NCBI GenBank assembly: GCA_017541105.1
Contig: JAFXZS010000016.1
Span: forward strand, 124,001-188,000
Length of the DNA: 64,000 bases
Source: Clostridia bacterium
Lineage (GTDB): Bacteria > Bacillota > Clostridia > Christensenellales > Aristaeellaceae
Direction: 5' to 3'
The notes under the pieces are model-generated. The model saw only the letters and a list, made by a program, of their open reading frames with translations. It searched no databases and was not told the origin of the DNA. The stretch's first letter is position 1; each line of letters begins with the position of its first letter. A program made the translations under genes and the position numbers. Positions 52,047 through 61,349 of the stretch are shown in pieces.

Positions 52047-53561
52047 ATGGCGGAAATGGAAACCTCTAACACGAACGAACTGCTTCAGATACGCAGGGAC
52101 AAGCTGAAGGAATTACAGGAAGCCGGAAAGGATCCTTTTGTAATCACGCGGTACGATGTGACGCATCACAGCGCGGAAATCAAAGACGGCTATGCGGAAC
52201 TGGAAGGGAAGGAAGTATGCATTGCCGGGCGGATGATGTCCAAACGGATTATGGGCAAGGCCTCCTTTTGCCATCTTCAGGATCTGAAGGGCACCATTCA
52301 GTGTTATGTTGCCCGTGATTTCATCGGAGAAGAAAGCTACAAAGATTTTAAAAAGATGGATATCGGGGATATCGTCGGTATCAGGGGAACCGTATTTACG
52401 ACGAAGACCGGTGAAATCTCTGTTCATGCGACCGAGCTGGTGCTGCTTTCCAAGAGCCTGCAGATTCTTCCTGAGAAGTATCATGGGCTGACCAATACGG
52501 ATCTTCGCTACCGGCAGCGGTATGTGGATCTGATCATGAATCCGGAAGTGAAGGACACTTTCATCAAGCGCAGCCGAATTATCAGCGCCATCCGGCGGTA
52601 TCTCGACGCGCAGGGATTCATGGAAGTCGAAACACCGATGCTGGTTTCCAATGCGGGCGGTGCGGCCGCCAGGCCTTTTGAGACGCATTTTAACGCGCTG
52701 GATGAGGATGTCAAGCTTCGGATCTCTCTGGAGCTTTATCTGAAACGCCTGATTGTAGGCGGCCTGGAGCGTGTATATGAAATCGGCCGCGTCTTCCGGA
52801 ACGAAGGTATGGATACCAGGCATAATCCTGAATTTACCATGATGGAACTCTATCAGGCGTATACGGATTATCACGGAATGATGGATCTGACGGAGAACCT
52901 GTTCCGCCATGTCGCCCTGGAAGTGCTTGGCACCACAAAAATCACCTATAACGGGATTGAAATGGATCTGGGCAAACCTTTTGCCAGGATGACAATGGCT
53001 GATGCCGTAAAACAGTATACGGGAGTGGACTGGAACGGGATCCATACGCTGGAGGAAGCCAGAGCGGCTGCCAGGGAACATCATGTGGAGTATGAAGAAC
53101 GCCACAAGAAGGGAGACATTCTGAACCTCTTCTTTGAGCAGTTCTGCGAGGAGCATATGGTTCAGCCAACATTCATCATGGATCATCCGATCGAGATCAG
53201 TCCGCTGACCAAGAAGAAGCCCGGCAATCCGGAATATGTGGAGCGTTTCGAGTTCTTTATGAATGGCTGGGAAATGGCGAACGCTTATTCCGAACTGAAC
53301 GACCCGATTGATCAGCGCCATCGTTTTGCCCTGCAGGAAGAACAGTTTGCGGCCGGAGACGAGGAAGCCAACCACACAGATGAAGATTTCCTCAACGCGC
53401 TGGAAATCGGTATGCCGCCGACAGGCGGAATCGGCTTCGGCATCGACAGAATGTGTATGCTGCTGACGGATTCCGCTGCCATCCGCGACGTTCTGCTTTT
53501 CCCGACGATGAAGACCCTGGGTGCGGAGACCGCCGAAAAAACAGATACGGAATCACACTGA
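52047..53561 (+). CDS. lysS: Lysyl-tRNA synthetase (class II), 504 aa
   Basis: Charges tRNA-Lys. An N-terminal OB-fold (about 50-150) is followed by the class II core with motif 1 (V-E-T-P-M-L near 197), motif 2 (F-R-N-E-G-M-D-T-R-H-N-P-E-F near 250) and motif 3 (G-I-G-F-G-I-D-R near 465). Full length. A terminator follows. Confidence 0.96.
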   Translation: MAEMETSNTNELLQIRRDKLKELQEAGKDPFVITRYDVTHHSAEIKDGYAELEGKEVCIAGRMMSKRIMGKASFCHLQDLKGTIQCYVARDFIGEESYKDFKKMDIGDIVGIRGTVFTTKTGEISVHATELVLLSKSLQILPEKYHGLTNTDLRYRQRYVDLIMNPEVKDTFIKRSRIISAIRRYLDAQGFMEVETPMLVSNAGGAAARPFETHFNALDEDVKLRISLELYLKRLIVGGLERVYEIGRVFRNEGMDTRHNPEFTMMELYQAYTDYHGMMDLTENLFRHVALEVLGTTKITYNGIEMDLGKPFARMTMADAVKQYTGVDWNGIHTLEEARAAAREHHVEYEERHKKGDILNLFFEQFCEEHMVQPTFIMDHPIEISPLTKKKPGNPEYVERFEFFMNGWEMANAYSELNDPIDQRHRFALQEEQFAAGDEEANHTDEDFLNALEIGMPPTGGIGFGIDRMCMLLTDSAAIRDVLLFPTMKTLGAETAEKTDTESH

Positions 53562-53616
53562 AACGGTCTGATCCTGCGGAACGGAACCCGATAACACAGT
53601 TGCTGCTTAACAAAAG

Positions 53617-53651
53617 AAGCGGGTGCACCCGGAAGGGGTCACCCGCTTTTA
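53617..53651 (+). terminator. Terminator of greA-lysS
   Basis: AAGCGGGTG pairs with CACCCGCTT (a nested GCACCC arm also forms), followed by TTTTAT. It may also serve the converging GH9 gene. Confidence 0.85.
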
Positions 53652-53731
53652 TACATACCGAAAACCGGCCTGATCCGGTGAGATAAGGAGAAGCACTCCC
53701 GCAGCGAATATTCGGGAGTCATGGAAATCTG

Positions 53732-56212
53732 TCAGCTGCCCAACAGCTGCCGGACGGCGAGGACAAGGAACATGAACCGGGAAGAACCGCCGCCCATCAC
53801 ATATTCCGTCTGCTGCCACAGGTAAGGCCATTCCTTCAGCTCCGGAAAGTCCGGACGGATGAGCGCGGTGCCAGATACGACACCGCCTGGAATACAGGAG
53901 GCATCCGCGCGGTTGAAACCATAGGCCGTCGTAACGGATTCCGCACCGATCCCTGAGGCGAAGGACACGCTGCGACCGGGATGGCAGCCCAGTACAAAGC
54001 TGAGTGCGTGGCTGCAAAGATCCGGCGGAAAAATATCCGGGAATGCCGTGTGGAGCCAGTAATACTCGAAGCCCAGCCGCTGGATTTCCCAGCCGGCGCC
54101 CCAGATATGGGGACGGTAGGGTACTTTGTAGGGGGAGAGCGTTGTAAGTCCGTCTACGGTCTGTTTATATCCGAGAAGGCTTTCCCGAAGGGTTTTGGTG
54201 AAAGATTCATCACCGATGGAACGTACGATCCGCGCGGCGATCCATCCCAGGCGCTCGGGAACGGTGGCAATCAGGCCGGTTTCCGCCAGAACCGCATCCG
54301 CATATGCCTTCTCTCCGGTACTCAGGAACAGTTCCGCGGCTGCATGGACACGGGCAATCCGGGGCAGCTGTTCCGTTCCGGCCCGGGTTTGGTCAAACAG
54401 AATACGGGAGGCTTCCAGCGACTGGGCAGACAGGCCGGGATTGAAATCCGCCAGGGCCCGGGAGACTGCTGCCAGATGGGCAGCTGTTGTCAGTTCCCTG
54501 AACGGATTGTCTTCTGTGAATACCCACCGGTCGTCCTCGCCGCCGGGAAAGCCGTCTGTCATGGCGGCCGCGTCGCCGAGCATTACATACTGACGGAGAC
54601 GGGCGGCAATTATGCCGCGGAAGAGCCTGCCCAGGGCTTTCCAGCCGCCAAGCACCGCAAGGGCGCCGTGCTCGACCTGCTCGAGCAGGTCATTCTTTCC
54701 GTCCGGGCGGTGAATTTCCACGGTCTGCGTCTGCTGGTCAATGGTCGTGGAGTCCCAGTATACATGGAAGGCCTCCCAGGCCAGGGACAGCAGGTAGGCT
54801 TCGCCGGACTGCGATTCCACCCGCAGGTCAAAATCCCCCGCATCATGCCATCCGCCGTGATTCAGGCCGGGCACACAGTCGCCGGGAGCAAACCGGGTGA
54901 GGGTTTCCGGTCCCTGGCGGTAACCGTCGAAATGGTTCCAGTTCACCGGTGCCATGCGCGCGTCATCCAGGTGGCATCTGTCATGCCAGACCCGGTATTT
55001 CTCATTCACCCGCATATGGCACATCTGAACCGGCAGGAAATATTCCAGGACCGGCTGCCACACGCCGCGTTCGAATACGTCCGGAGCAATCCGGAATACG
55101 GAGGACAGGGCGTCTCCGTACCCGATCTGATAAAGCCCCGGTTCGGTGATATCAGAGAAATCCAGGCAGAGGCATCGGTAACGCAGGAAATGTCCCCAGG
55201 GTGCTCCGGCCTTGCTGAAAACCAGGTGTTTTCCGTCCGGCTTGATCCGCCAGATCGTGAACGGGCTGTCTCCTGCATCCTGCCGATCGAGTTCCGCTAC
55301 AGCCAGTTTGGGCTGCCTCGGCAGATAACCGACCTGGGAAACCTGGATGCGGGGCGTGCCGATCCAGCCATCCACCGTATGCGGTTTAAGAATCCATTCC
55401 ACCGCGTGCGGTTCCCTGGAAGAAAAAGGAGAACTCAGCACAAACCAGCCGTTATTGTGGCTGAGGCGCCCGTCATACAGGCTGAGTTCCCCGCTGAGGC
55501 TCTCCACCGTGAAGCGGAGCAGCGGATCATCCGGACAGACAGTAATGCGGCGGCCCGTGGCATACGGCACAGCGCTTTCCTCATCACCACGCAGGGGACT
55601 GAAAACACTGCCTTCTTCCATCATTTTTTCCGCATAACCTTCCGGCAGACCTTCGGGATGGCGGTAGCTGTCCTTGTATACGGAAAGCCGGCAGTCCACG
55701 GGACCGACAGGCTGGCGGGGGAAGATCCCCTCCCTGCCGTCCAGAATCCATGGCCGGCTGAAAAGCAGCCCGGGGAACAACTCCAGATTAAAGCACAGAC
55801 GATTCGTCCAGTTTTCCGGCAACGGATCCGCATCGACCGCGATCCGCAGGGAAGCACCTTCCGCCTGTACGGAGACAGTATATTCAAACGCGCAGTCCGG
55901 ATACACCATCGGATTGAAGCCACGGAGATGCCGTTCCTCATCCGGATAACGGAGGCGCGTGACAATCCGTCTCTTTTCCGGGTCTGCGTGGCGTTCCAGC
56001 ATTTTGGGAACAGGCTGCCACTGGCCGGGAGCAGGTTCGAACCGCACGTCTCCGTTGGCGGCGATCCGTTCCCCGTGCATCAGCAGGCTTATGCCGCCCT
56101 GATGCCCTTCCGGATAGATATCCTCGAAAACAATCACACTGACGCCCTGATTGATGAAGTAACCGTTCTCACGATCCAGGCTGAAGCCGGGTGTATTCTT
56201 TTTTTCGCTCAT
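53732..56212 (-). CDS. Glycoside hydrolase family 9 protein, intracellular type, 826 aa
   Basis: Hydrolyses beta-glucan or cello-oligosaccharide linkages. The N-terminal 320 residues are a beta-rich region ending in an Ig-like CelD_N-type domain (I-Q-V-S-Q-V-G-Y-L-P near 313). The catalytic (alpha/alpha)6 barrel contains the base G-G-W-H-D-A-G-D-F-D near residue 454 and the acid Glu in Q-Q-T-E-Y-V-M-G-G near 802, which both match GH9. ATG 56212 follows AAAGGAG; a longer frame lacks support. There is no signal peptide, so it would act inside the cell on imported oligosaccharides. It forms an operon with the next gene, under a LacI/CcpA-type site. Confidence 0.82.
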   Translation of the reverse strand: MSEKKNTPGFSLDRENGYFINQGVSVIVFEDIYPEGHQGGISLLMHGERIAANGDVRFEPAPGQWQPVPKMLERHADPEKRRIVTRLRYPDEERHLRGFNPMVYPDCAFEYTVSVQAEGASLRIAVDADPLPENWTNRLCFNLELFPGLLFSRPWILDGREGIFPRQPVGPVDCRLSVYKDSYRHPEGLPEGYAEKMMEEGSVFSPLRGDEESAVPYATGRRITVCPDDPLLRFTVESLSGELSLYDGRLSHNNGWFVLSSPFSSREPHAVEWILKPHTVDGWIGTPRIQVSQVGYLPRQPKLAVAELDRQDAGDSPFTIWRIKPDGKHLVFSKAGAPWGHFLRYRCLCLDFSDITEPGLYQIGYGDALSSVFRIAPDVFERGVWQPVLEYFLPVQMCHMRVNEKYRVWHDRCHLDDARMAPVNWNHFDGYRQGPETLTRFAPGDCVPGLNHGGWHDAGDFDLRVESQSGEAYLLSLAWEAFHVYWDSTTIDQQTQTVEIHRPDGKNDLLEQVEHGALAVLGGWKALGRLFRGIIAARLRQYVMLGDAAAMTDGFPGGEDDRWVFTEDNPFRELTTAAHLAAVSRALADFNPGLSAQSLEASRILFDQTRAGTEQLPRIARVHAAAELFLSTGEKAYADAVLAETGLIATVPERLGWIAARIVRSIGDESFTKTLRESLLGYKQTVDGLTTLSPYKVPYRPHIWGAGWEIQRLGFEYYWLHTAFPDIFPPDLCSHALSFVLGCHPGRSVSFASGIGAESVTTAYGFNRADASCIPGGVVSGTALIRPDFPELKEWPYLWQQTEYVMGGGSSRFMFLVLAVRQLLGS

Positions 56213-56310
56213 GGGAGCTCCTTTCAGACTCATACAGGCTTTCCGGAGTGCAAAAGGGGAGTTGATAACGAAAAAGATCAACTCCCATAAACCGGAAGGT
56301 TTCCTGCTGA

Positions 56311-58071
56311 TTAACGAAGCACCTTCAGATACATGCTCCTGCCCGGCGCGGCAGGGATTTCATAGGCGTATTCCGGCGGCGCGGTCCGGGTCTTTGCCCC
56401 GTCCTGCCGGTGGGCGGGTGCAGGCAGCTGTACACAGTCCCGCCAGATCCTGCCTGATTCCAGATCCTGAATGCCTTTGCATTCTCCCCGTACCACAATC
56501 CGCGCGGAGGAGATCATCGGACGGAAGGAATGCAGGCAGCATACATCGTTGTCGTAGCCGATCAGACTCCATTTCGGCTTGGCAGCCAGGTAGAATGGCC
56601 GATCGGTATTAACCTGCCCGTTCAGGATCCCGATGACTTCCGCCGGCATCTGATACAGGCCGGCAAAATTTTCCGGGACATTCAGGATCAACAGCCGGCC
56701 TTTTCCATAAAAATCTTCCGTCAGAACCGGGAAGTTATCCTCTCCGGACAGTACGAGGATATCGGCCCAGGTCGCGTTGGTTTTGTAATCCAGCGCTTCG
56801 AACATCACTTTTTCGGCGCCCCGGCCAAACCGGATTCCGGAGTAATCATAGTCACACAGGTCAATCATGTAGCGGTCGCCCATTACATGCCGGTGCGTCA
56901 GGCGCACACTGGTCATGTCCTGAATTCCCCGATCCCAGGCCTCATGCAGAAAACCGATCGTAACAATTGCTTTGCCGCCGGACCGTACATATTTTTCCAG
57001 CTTTTCAACCGCGTCCGGCACGTAGGCCGACCGCCCGGTAAGCAGGACGACGGGGGCGTTTTCCGGGAAATCGGGCTGCAGGTCCAGCTGCATCCCACAC
57101 ATGCCCAGGTAGCTGCAGAGCTGGTCTTCGCCTTCCGCGCCGAAAGGCTCCCATACAGCGGTGCCGACGGGAGTGCCGGCCCTGTCCAGGAAGTCGTCCA
57201 CCCGCCGGAGAGATTCACCAAGGGCAGGCAGCGCGGGCGAATTCAGCAGGGAAGGGAAATTGAAGAGCGTCAGTTCCCGGGCACGGCCCAGGAAGGTAAA
57301 TTCCGCCTGCTCCAAGAATCGGCTGAGATTGTCGAAGGAACCGCCCAGGTCGATCCAGCCGCCGCCGTTGCGTCCCGGTGCCGCATTCTCCATCAGGCGA
57401 ACTTCACTGTAGGAAGCGTAACGCTGAAGGTGCTGGCTGGAATAAAAGGGTTCCCGGGTCTCGGTGCCGGTGTAGATCATATTGAAGATATCCTTCTGGA
57501 TTCCCGGATTGTAACCCGTGGCCTGATGGCTTTCATACCAGTTGGGATACTTGATGATAAAGTTCAAATTCGGATTGATGCGATGGGCTTCCTCCACAAT
57601 CTCCCGGGAGAACTCCGCCATCTGCGCCTGCCGGAAATCTTTCCAGCTCCGGTTTCCCTTGGCCTCGATACACAGTTCACACCGGCAGGATGTGAAGAAA
57701 AAATCGTCCAGAATGATTTCATCGAACACTTCCGAAGCTTCCCGCACGATCCGCAGGTATTCAGCCCGGTGGCGCGGATCGGTGTAGCAGAAGGTATCGA
57801 ACATGGAAGGCTTCTGTTCCCCGCCGATCAATGCAGTGGAGGTAATGCCGCCGGACACCCTGATGCCGTATCCCTCGATGACGGCTTTGATTTCCTTTAA
57901 CCGTTTCACAGGGATATCCGTGGTTGCCCTGTGATTCTCAAGGAATACCTTGGACAGGGGAAGACAGCGCATGTATTTTTCAATACCTTCGCTGATCTCC
58001 TGATCCGTTGCTTTGGCAGCATAATATGCGAACATATAACTTGCCACACTGAAATTTCTGTAAGGTTTCAT
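56311..58071 (-). CDS. Uncharacterised predicted glycosidase-like TIM-barrel protein, 586 aa
   Basis: I do not recognise the family. The first about 300 residues suggest a TIM barrel: I-I-L-D-D-F-F-F-T-S-C near 118, with acidic residues at a strand end like a glycosidase active site, and F-I-I-K-Y-P-N-W-Y near 175. Residues about 330-480 resemble a Rossmann/amidotransferase-like trimerisation domain of GH42 type (Y-V-R-S-G-G-K-A-I-V-T-I-G-F near 370). A beta domain ends the protein. No signal peptide. It is the first gene of the operon with the GH9 enzyme, 98 bp apart, under a putative LacI-type operator. The role in glycan breakdown is inferred from context and fold. Confidence 0.6.
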   Translation of the reverse strand: MKPYRNFSVASYMFAYYAAKATDQEISEGIEKYMRCLPLSKVFLENHRATTDIPVKRLKEIKAVIEGYGIRVSGGITSTALIGGEQKPSMFDTFCYTDPRHRAEYLRIVREASEVFDEIILDDFFFTSCRCELCIEAKGNRSWKDFRQAQMAEFSREIVEEAHRINPNLNFIIKYPNWYESHQATGYNPGIQKDIFNMIYTGTETREPFYSSQHLQRYASYSEVRLMENAAPGRNGGGWIDLGGSFDNLSRFLEQAEFTFLGRARELTLFNFPSLLNSPALPALGESLRRVDDFLDRAGTPVGTAVWEPFGAEGEDQLCSYLGMCGMQLDLQPDFPENAPVVLLTGRSAYVPDAVEKLEKYVRSGGKAIVTIGFLHEAWDRGIQDMTSVRLTHRHVMGDRYMIDLCDYDYSGIRFGRGAEKVMFEALDYKTNATWADILVLSGEDNFPVLTEDFYGKGRLLILNVPENFAGLYQMPAEVIGILNGQVNTDRPFYLAAKPKWSLIGYDNDVCCLHSFRPMISSARIVVRGECKGIQDLESGRIWRDCVQLPAPAHRQDGAKTRTAPPEYAYEIPAAPGRSMYLKVLR

Positions 58072-58158
58072 TTGCTTCCTCCGATCAATATATTTCAGCT
58101 CATAGCCTTGGTTGCTTCCGGGAATACCGAGCCGGAACAGAAAACATACGGATAATTA

Positions 58159-58215
58159 TGTAAACGTTTGCATGAGCTGAATCTATTATAAAACTTAGAG
58201 TACACTTTAAGTCAA
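58159..58215 (-). promoter_or_regulatory. Promoter and LacI/cre-type operator of the GH operon
   Basis: TGTAAACGTTTGCA (58159-58172) fits the catabolite-responsive (cre) and LacI-family consensus. It lies just downstream of the minus-strand -10 TATAAT (58190-58185). A -35 TTGACT lies 19 bases further (58215-58210), a longer spacer than usual. A repressor bound there would block initiation. Confidence 0.65.
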
Positions 58216-58303
58216 TACACCGGTGTTGTTTCCGTTATTTTGCCGGTGTATGTTTTCAGGCGGAAAGCTCATAACGAAAAGTCAGTTTTATGAGCATATT
58301 TCA

Positions 58304-58371
58304 TTGTCGTTTGGTTACCCGGGTGCTATAATATATCAACGAGCGTGCAAGGGGGAATTCCCTTGGGCACT
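58304..58371 (+). promoter_or_regulatory. Promoter and leader hairpin before the hemolysin III gene
   Basis: TTGTCG (58304-58309) and TATAAT (58327-58332) are 17 bases apart. The leader then contains GTGCAAGGG paired with CCCTT-GG-GCAC (58345-58371), a 9-bp stem with a two-base bulge. No T-run follows. About 100 bases separate it from the coding start. The remainder of 58072-58472 holds no gene that I can see. Confidence 0.55.
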
Positions 58372-58472
58372 CCCCGGGGTTGACATGGGAGAACAAATGA
58401 CAAGGGGTTCCCTGCAATGATGAGAACATGCGGAAACTGCGATTCGGATCAGGCGGGAACAGAAGAAGAGGA

Positions 58473-59123
58473 ATGAAACAGAATTCTGCCCGCATAAATC
58501 CGCCGAGGCGATCCGTCCTGGAAGAGGTCGGGAATGCCGTGACCCATGGAACCGGGGCCCTGCTGGGGCTGGCAGGACTGGTTCTGCTGCTGGTTCGCAG
58601 CAGAACGGGCCTGCAGATCTGCGCTTCCCTGGTCTACGGGATCTGTATGTTTCTGATGTTTCTCATGAGCTGTCTGTATCATTCCTTTCGATGGGGGAGC
58701 ACGGTCAAACGCGTCTGGAGGCGCTTTGATTATATCTCGATTTATCTCCTGATCGGAGGGACATTTACTCCGCTCTGGCTTCTGTACTGGAAAGGGGCCA
58801 ACGGATGGATCGTATGCGCCGCCGAATGGGTGCTGCTGATTGCCGGGATTACGCTGATCGCCGTATTCGGCCCGGAAAAAGTGCGTTGGTTCCATATGAC
58901 CATGTATATTGCTGTCGGCTGGTGCGGCGTGGTTTTCCTGCCTCAGATGATTGCGAACGACCTGCCGCTTCTGTTCTTTATATTGGGCGGCGGCCTTCTG
59001 TATACGCTGGGGATTATTCCTTTCGCGATGAAACGTAAAGGCGCCCATTTTATCTGGCATATTTTTGTCCTGCTCGGCGCTGTCGCGCATTGGCTGGGGA
59101 TTTATCTGTATCTATACCCATAA
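58473..59123 (+). CDS. Hemolysin III / YqfA-type PAQR membrane protein, 216 aa
   Basis: A seven-helix membrane protein of the PAQR superfamily; the bacterial role is unclear. Conserved features: E-E-V-G-N-A-V-T-H-G-T-G near residue 20, S-C-L-Y-H-S-F near 65, F-D-Y-I-S-I-Y near 85 and a late H-F-I-W-H near 192, which give the conserved metal-binding histidines. I prefer ATG 58473; ATG 58428 gives 15 more residues. It has its own promoter with a structured leader. Confidence 0.88.
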   Translation: MKQNSARINPPRRSVLEEVGNAVTHGTGALLGLAGLVLLLVRSRTGLQICASLVYGICMFLMFLMSCLYHSFRWGSTVKRVWRRFDYISIYLLIGGTFTPLWLLYWKGANGWIVCAAEWVLLIAGITLIAVFGPEKVRWFHMTMYIAVGWCGVVFLPQMIANDLPLLFFILGGGLLYTLGIIPFAMKRKGAHFIWHIFVLLGAVAHWLGIYLYLYP

Positions 59124-59167
59124 GTGTAATAAATTTCAGAAAATGATAAAAAGGAGGAACTGGACCT

Positions 59168-60118
59168 ATGAAGATGAAGGAATTCGGTTTTTACAGAGGT
59201 GTGGACCTGGGCGGATGGTTTTCTCAGTGTGATTATTCGGAAGACCGGATGGATCATTTTATTACGGAGAAAGATTTCGATGTTGTGGCCGGGTGGGGGC
59301 TGGACCATGTCAGGATTCCCGTGGATTACAATGTAATGGAAAATGAGGACGGGAGCTGGAATGAGGACGGATTCCGAAGGATCGGGAACGCATTGTCCTG
59401 GGCTGTCAGAAGAGACCTGAAGGTAGTTCTCGATTTGCATAAAACGGCAGGTTTTTCCTTTGACAGCGGAGAAAAAGAAGAGGGCTTTTTTGAAAGCGAG
59501 AAATACCAGCAGCGTTTCTACCGCCTTTGGGAGGAAATTGCCGCAAGATTCACCGACGCGGAGAATATTGCCTTTGAACTTCTGAACGAGGTTACGGATG
59601 CTGCTTTTATTGATGCGTGGAATCGTATCAGCACGGAGTGTATTCGCGCCATACGCAGAATTGCGCCGGACAGCCTGATTCTGCTTGGAAGCTATCACAA
59701 CAACGCGCCGGATGCCCTCAAGGATCTGAATCCGCCGGCGGACAGGAAAGTGATCTGTAATTTCCACTGCTATGATCCGCTGAACTTTACCCATCAGGGT
59801 GCATACTGGGTTCCCTGGCTGGATCAGAACAAGCGTGTTTCTTTCGAGGAAGCCGGTATCGGGGAAGACTATTTCGAAAAGGCTTTTGCTTCTGCCCTGG
59901 AAACTGCGGAAAAACATCAGACAGCACTCTATTGCGGAGAGTACGGTGTGATAGAGACTGCTACACCTGAGGATACCGTGAAATGGTATCAACGGATTCA
60001 CGATACCTTCGAAAAGTTTGGGATCAGCCGCAGCGCGTGGAGTTACCGGCAAATGAACTTCGGTCTGGCAGATGAACGCCTGGATCAGGTCCGCAGCCGG
60101 CTGATTCCGCTGCTGTAA
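59168..60118 (+). CDS. Glycoside hydrolase family 5 enzyme, intracellular, 316 aa
   Basis: A cellulase-family TIM barrel acting on beta-glucosides or glucans. Catalytic acid Glu in E-L-L-N-E-V near residue 141, nucleophile in Y-C-G-E-Y-G-V near 258, and supporting H-V-R-I-P-V-D-Y near 44 and F-H-C-Y-D near 197. There is no signal peptide, so it probably works on oligosaccharides brought in by a transporter. AAAAAGGAGG precedes the start. It is 44 bp after the hemolysin III gene and 29 bp before dtd. Confidence 0.85.
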   Translation: MKMKEFGFYRGVDLGGWFSQCDYSEDRMDHFITEKDFDVVAGWGLDHVRIPVDYNVMENEDGSWNEDGFRRIGNALSWAVRRDLKVVLDLHKTAGFSFDSGEKEEGFFESEKYQQRFYRLWEEIAARFTDAENIAFELLNEVTDAAFIDAWNRISTECIRAIRRIAPDSLILLGSYHNNAPDALKDLNPPADRKVICNFHCYDPLNFTHQGAYWVPWLDQNKRVSFEEAGIGEDYFEKAFASALETAEKHQTALYCGEYGVIETATPEDTVKWYQRIHDTFEKFGISRSAWSYRQMNFGLADERLDQVRSRLIPLL

Positions 60119-60147
60119 ATATCGGAAAATACGGGAGAACAGGAAAT

Positions 60148-60597
60148 ATGCGGTGTGTGGTACAAAGAGTCAGTGAAGCATCCGTCTCCGTTGGCGGTGA
60201 GACAGTCGGGTGTATCGGCCCGGGACTGATGGCGCTGATCGGTGTTTCCGCCGATGATACGGAAAAAGATCTGAAATATATTGCAGACAAGGTTCCGAAC
60301 CTTCGGATCTTTGATGATGAGAACGGTGTGATGAACCGTTCTGTCCTGGACACGGGCGGAAGTATTCTCGCGGTTTCCCAGTTCACCCTGTACGGAGATG
60401 CAAGAGGCGGGCGCCGCCCTTCCTATATTCAGGCCGCCCGCCCCGAATTTGCCCGTCAGATGTATGAGCAGCTGGTTGCCGTGTGGAGACAAAACGGTAT
60501 TCATGTGGAAACCGGCCGATTTCAGACAGAGATGAAAGTGTTTCTTGTAAATGACGGGCCCGTAACCATTCTGCTGGACAGCAGAAAAGCATTTTGA
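60148..60597 (+). CDS. dtd: D-aminoacyl-tRNA deacylase, 149 aa
   Basis: Removes D-amino acids and glycine mischarged on tRNA. Start M-R-C-V-V-Q-R-V-S-E-A-S-V, the S-Q-F-T-L-Y-G-D motif near residue 77 and N-D-G-P-V-T-I near 136, the two family signatures. Normal length. It converges with the thioesterase gene; no terminator is seen between them. Confidence 0.93.
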   Translation: MRCVVQRVSEASVSVGGETVGCIGPGLMALIGVSADDTEKDLKYIADKVPNLRIFDDENGVMNRSVLDTGGSILAVSQFTLYGDARGGRRPSYIQAARPEFARQMYEQLVAVWRQNGIHVETGRFQTEMKVFLVNDGPVTILLDSRKAF

Positions 60598-60603
60598 AGA
60601 GAC

Positions 60604-61344
60604 TTACTTCTGTATCGACGGACGTACAATTCCACCGATTTCAAAAGCAGTATCTTCTCCGACGGTGCCTACAAGACGATACTGGCAGTCCTTCAGAATA
60701 CGCCGGAGTCTGACCTTCTGGCCGGGGAGGATTTCGTGGTGGTAATTCAGGATGACTTGTTCCGGTTCGTTTTCCGTCATCCATTCTATCCCGAATGCAT
60801 TGCACAGCCAATCCGCATACCGGGTATTATTGACATGGCCATTCATGTCAATATCGGTGTAGACCGGAGTATATTCCGAAATGAACTCTTCTCCCTGAAG
60901 GTTGCCGACTGTGGCAGGGAGATTCATGGGGACGGTCAGATCCCGGTTGTCCGGGATCAGGCGGGCAACATCGCCGGGAGGCAGCATCCGCCTTGTCTGT
61001 GTATCCAGAAGCAGCCAGAGGGTCCCCGCCTTACCGATCATCTCCCCACGCTCATCGGTCATCACATAATACCGGGGAAAAAAACTGATGCGTGTCGGCA
61101 TGGGAAAGGTGTGCAAGGTGATCTTTTCACCTGCCAGCGGATAACGGGACATATGAAGCTCGCTGCGGGAAAGCACCCAGACAGTGTGATGTTTCAGCAG
61201 TTCCTCCCGTCCGCAGCCCAGCAGCAGGCTGTGGGCGCCCGCGGCTTCCTGCATCGCCTCCAGAATGGCACTGAGGCGCCAGCGGCCATTCAGATCACAG
61301 TCCCGGGTCAAAAGAGAAAACGTTACATCATAAGTTTTCAGCAT
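60604..61344 (-). CDS. Acyl-ACP thioesterase, 246 aa
   Basis: Releases fatty acids from acyl carrier protein. A double hot-dog fold: the first has E-A-M-Q-E-A-A-G-A-H near residue 30, the second D-I-D-M-N-G-H-V-N-N-T-R-Y near 163, with the catalytic Asn/His seen in plant-type and bacterial acyl-ACP thioesterases. The start ATG 61344 follows GAGGTGAT. A longer frame overlaps the upstream DUF1643 gene and lacks an RBS. It lies 5 bp after the DUF1643 gene. Confidence 0.88.
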   Translation of the reverse strand: MLKTYDVTFSLLTRDCDLNGRWRLSAILEAMQEAAGAHSLLLGCGREELLKHHTVWVLSRSELHMSRYPLAGEKITLHTFPMPTRISFFPRYYVMTDERGEMIGKAGTLWLLLDTQTRRMLPPGDVARLIPDNRDLTVPMNLPATVGNLQGEEFISEYTPVYTDIDMNGHVNNTRYADWLCNAFGIEWMTENEPEQVILNYHHEILPGQKVRLRRILKDCQYRLVGTVGEDTAFEIGGIVRPSIQK

Positions 61345-61349
61345 GTTTA

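Noticed and set aside
53981-56290. 769-codon plus-strand frame opposite the GH9 gene
   Set aside because: The minus-strand frame carries the GH9 catalytic motifs and an RBS; the plus frame has neither.
56530-57900. 456-codon plus-strand frame opposite the 586-residue protein
   Set aside because: No RBS or domain; mirrors codon bias of the minus-strand gene.
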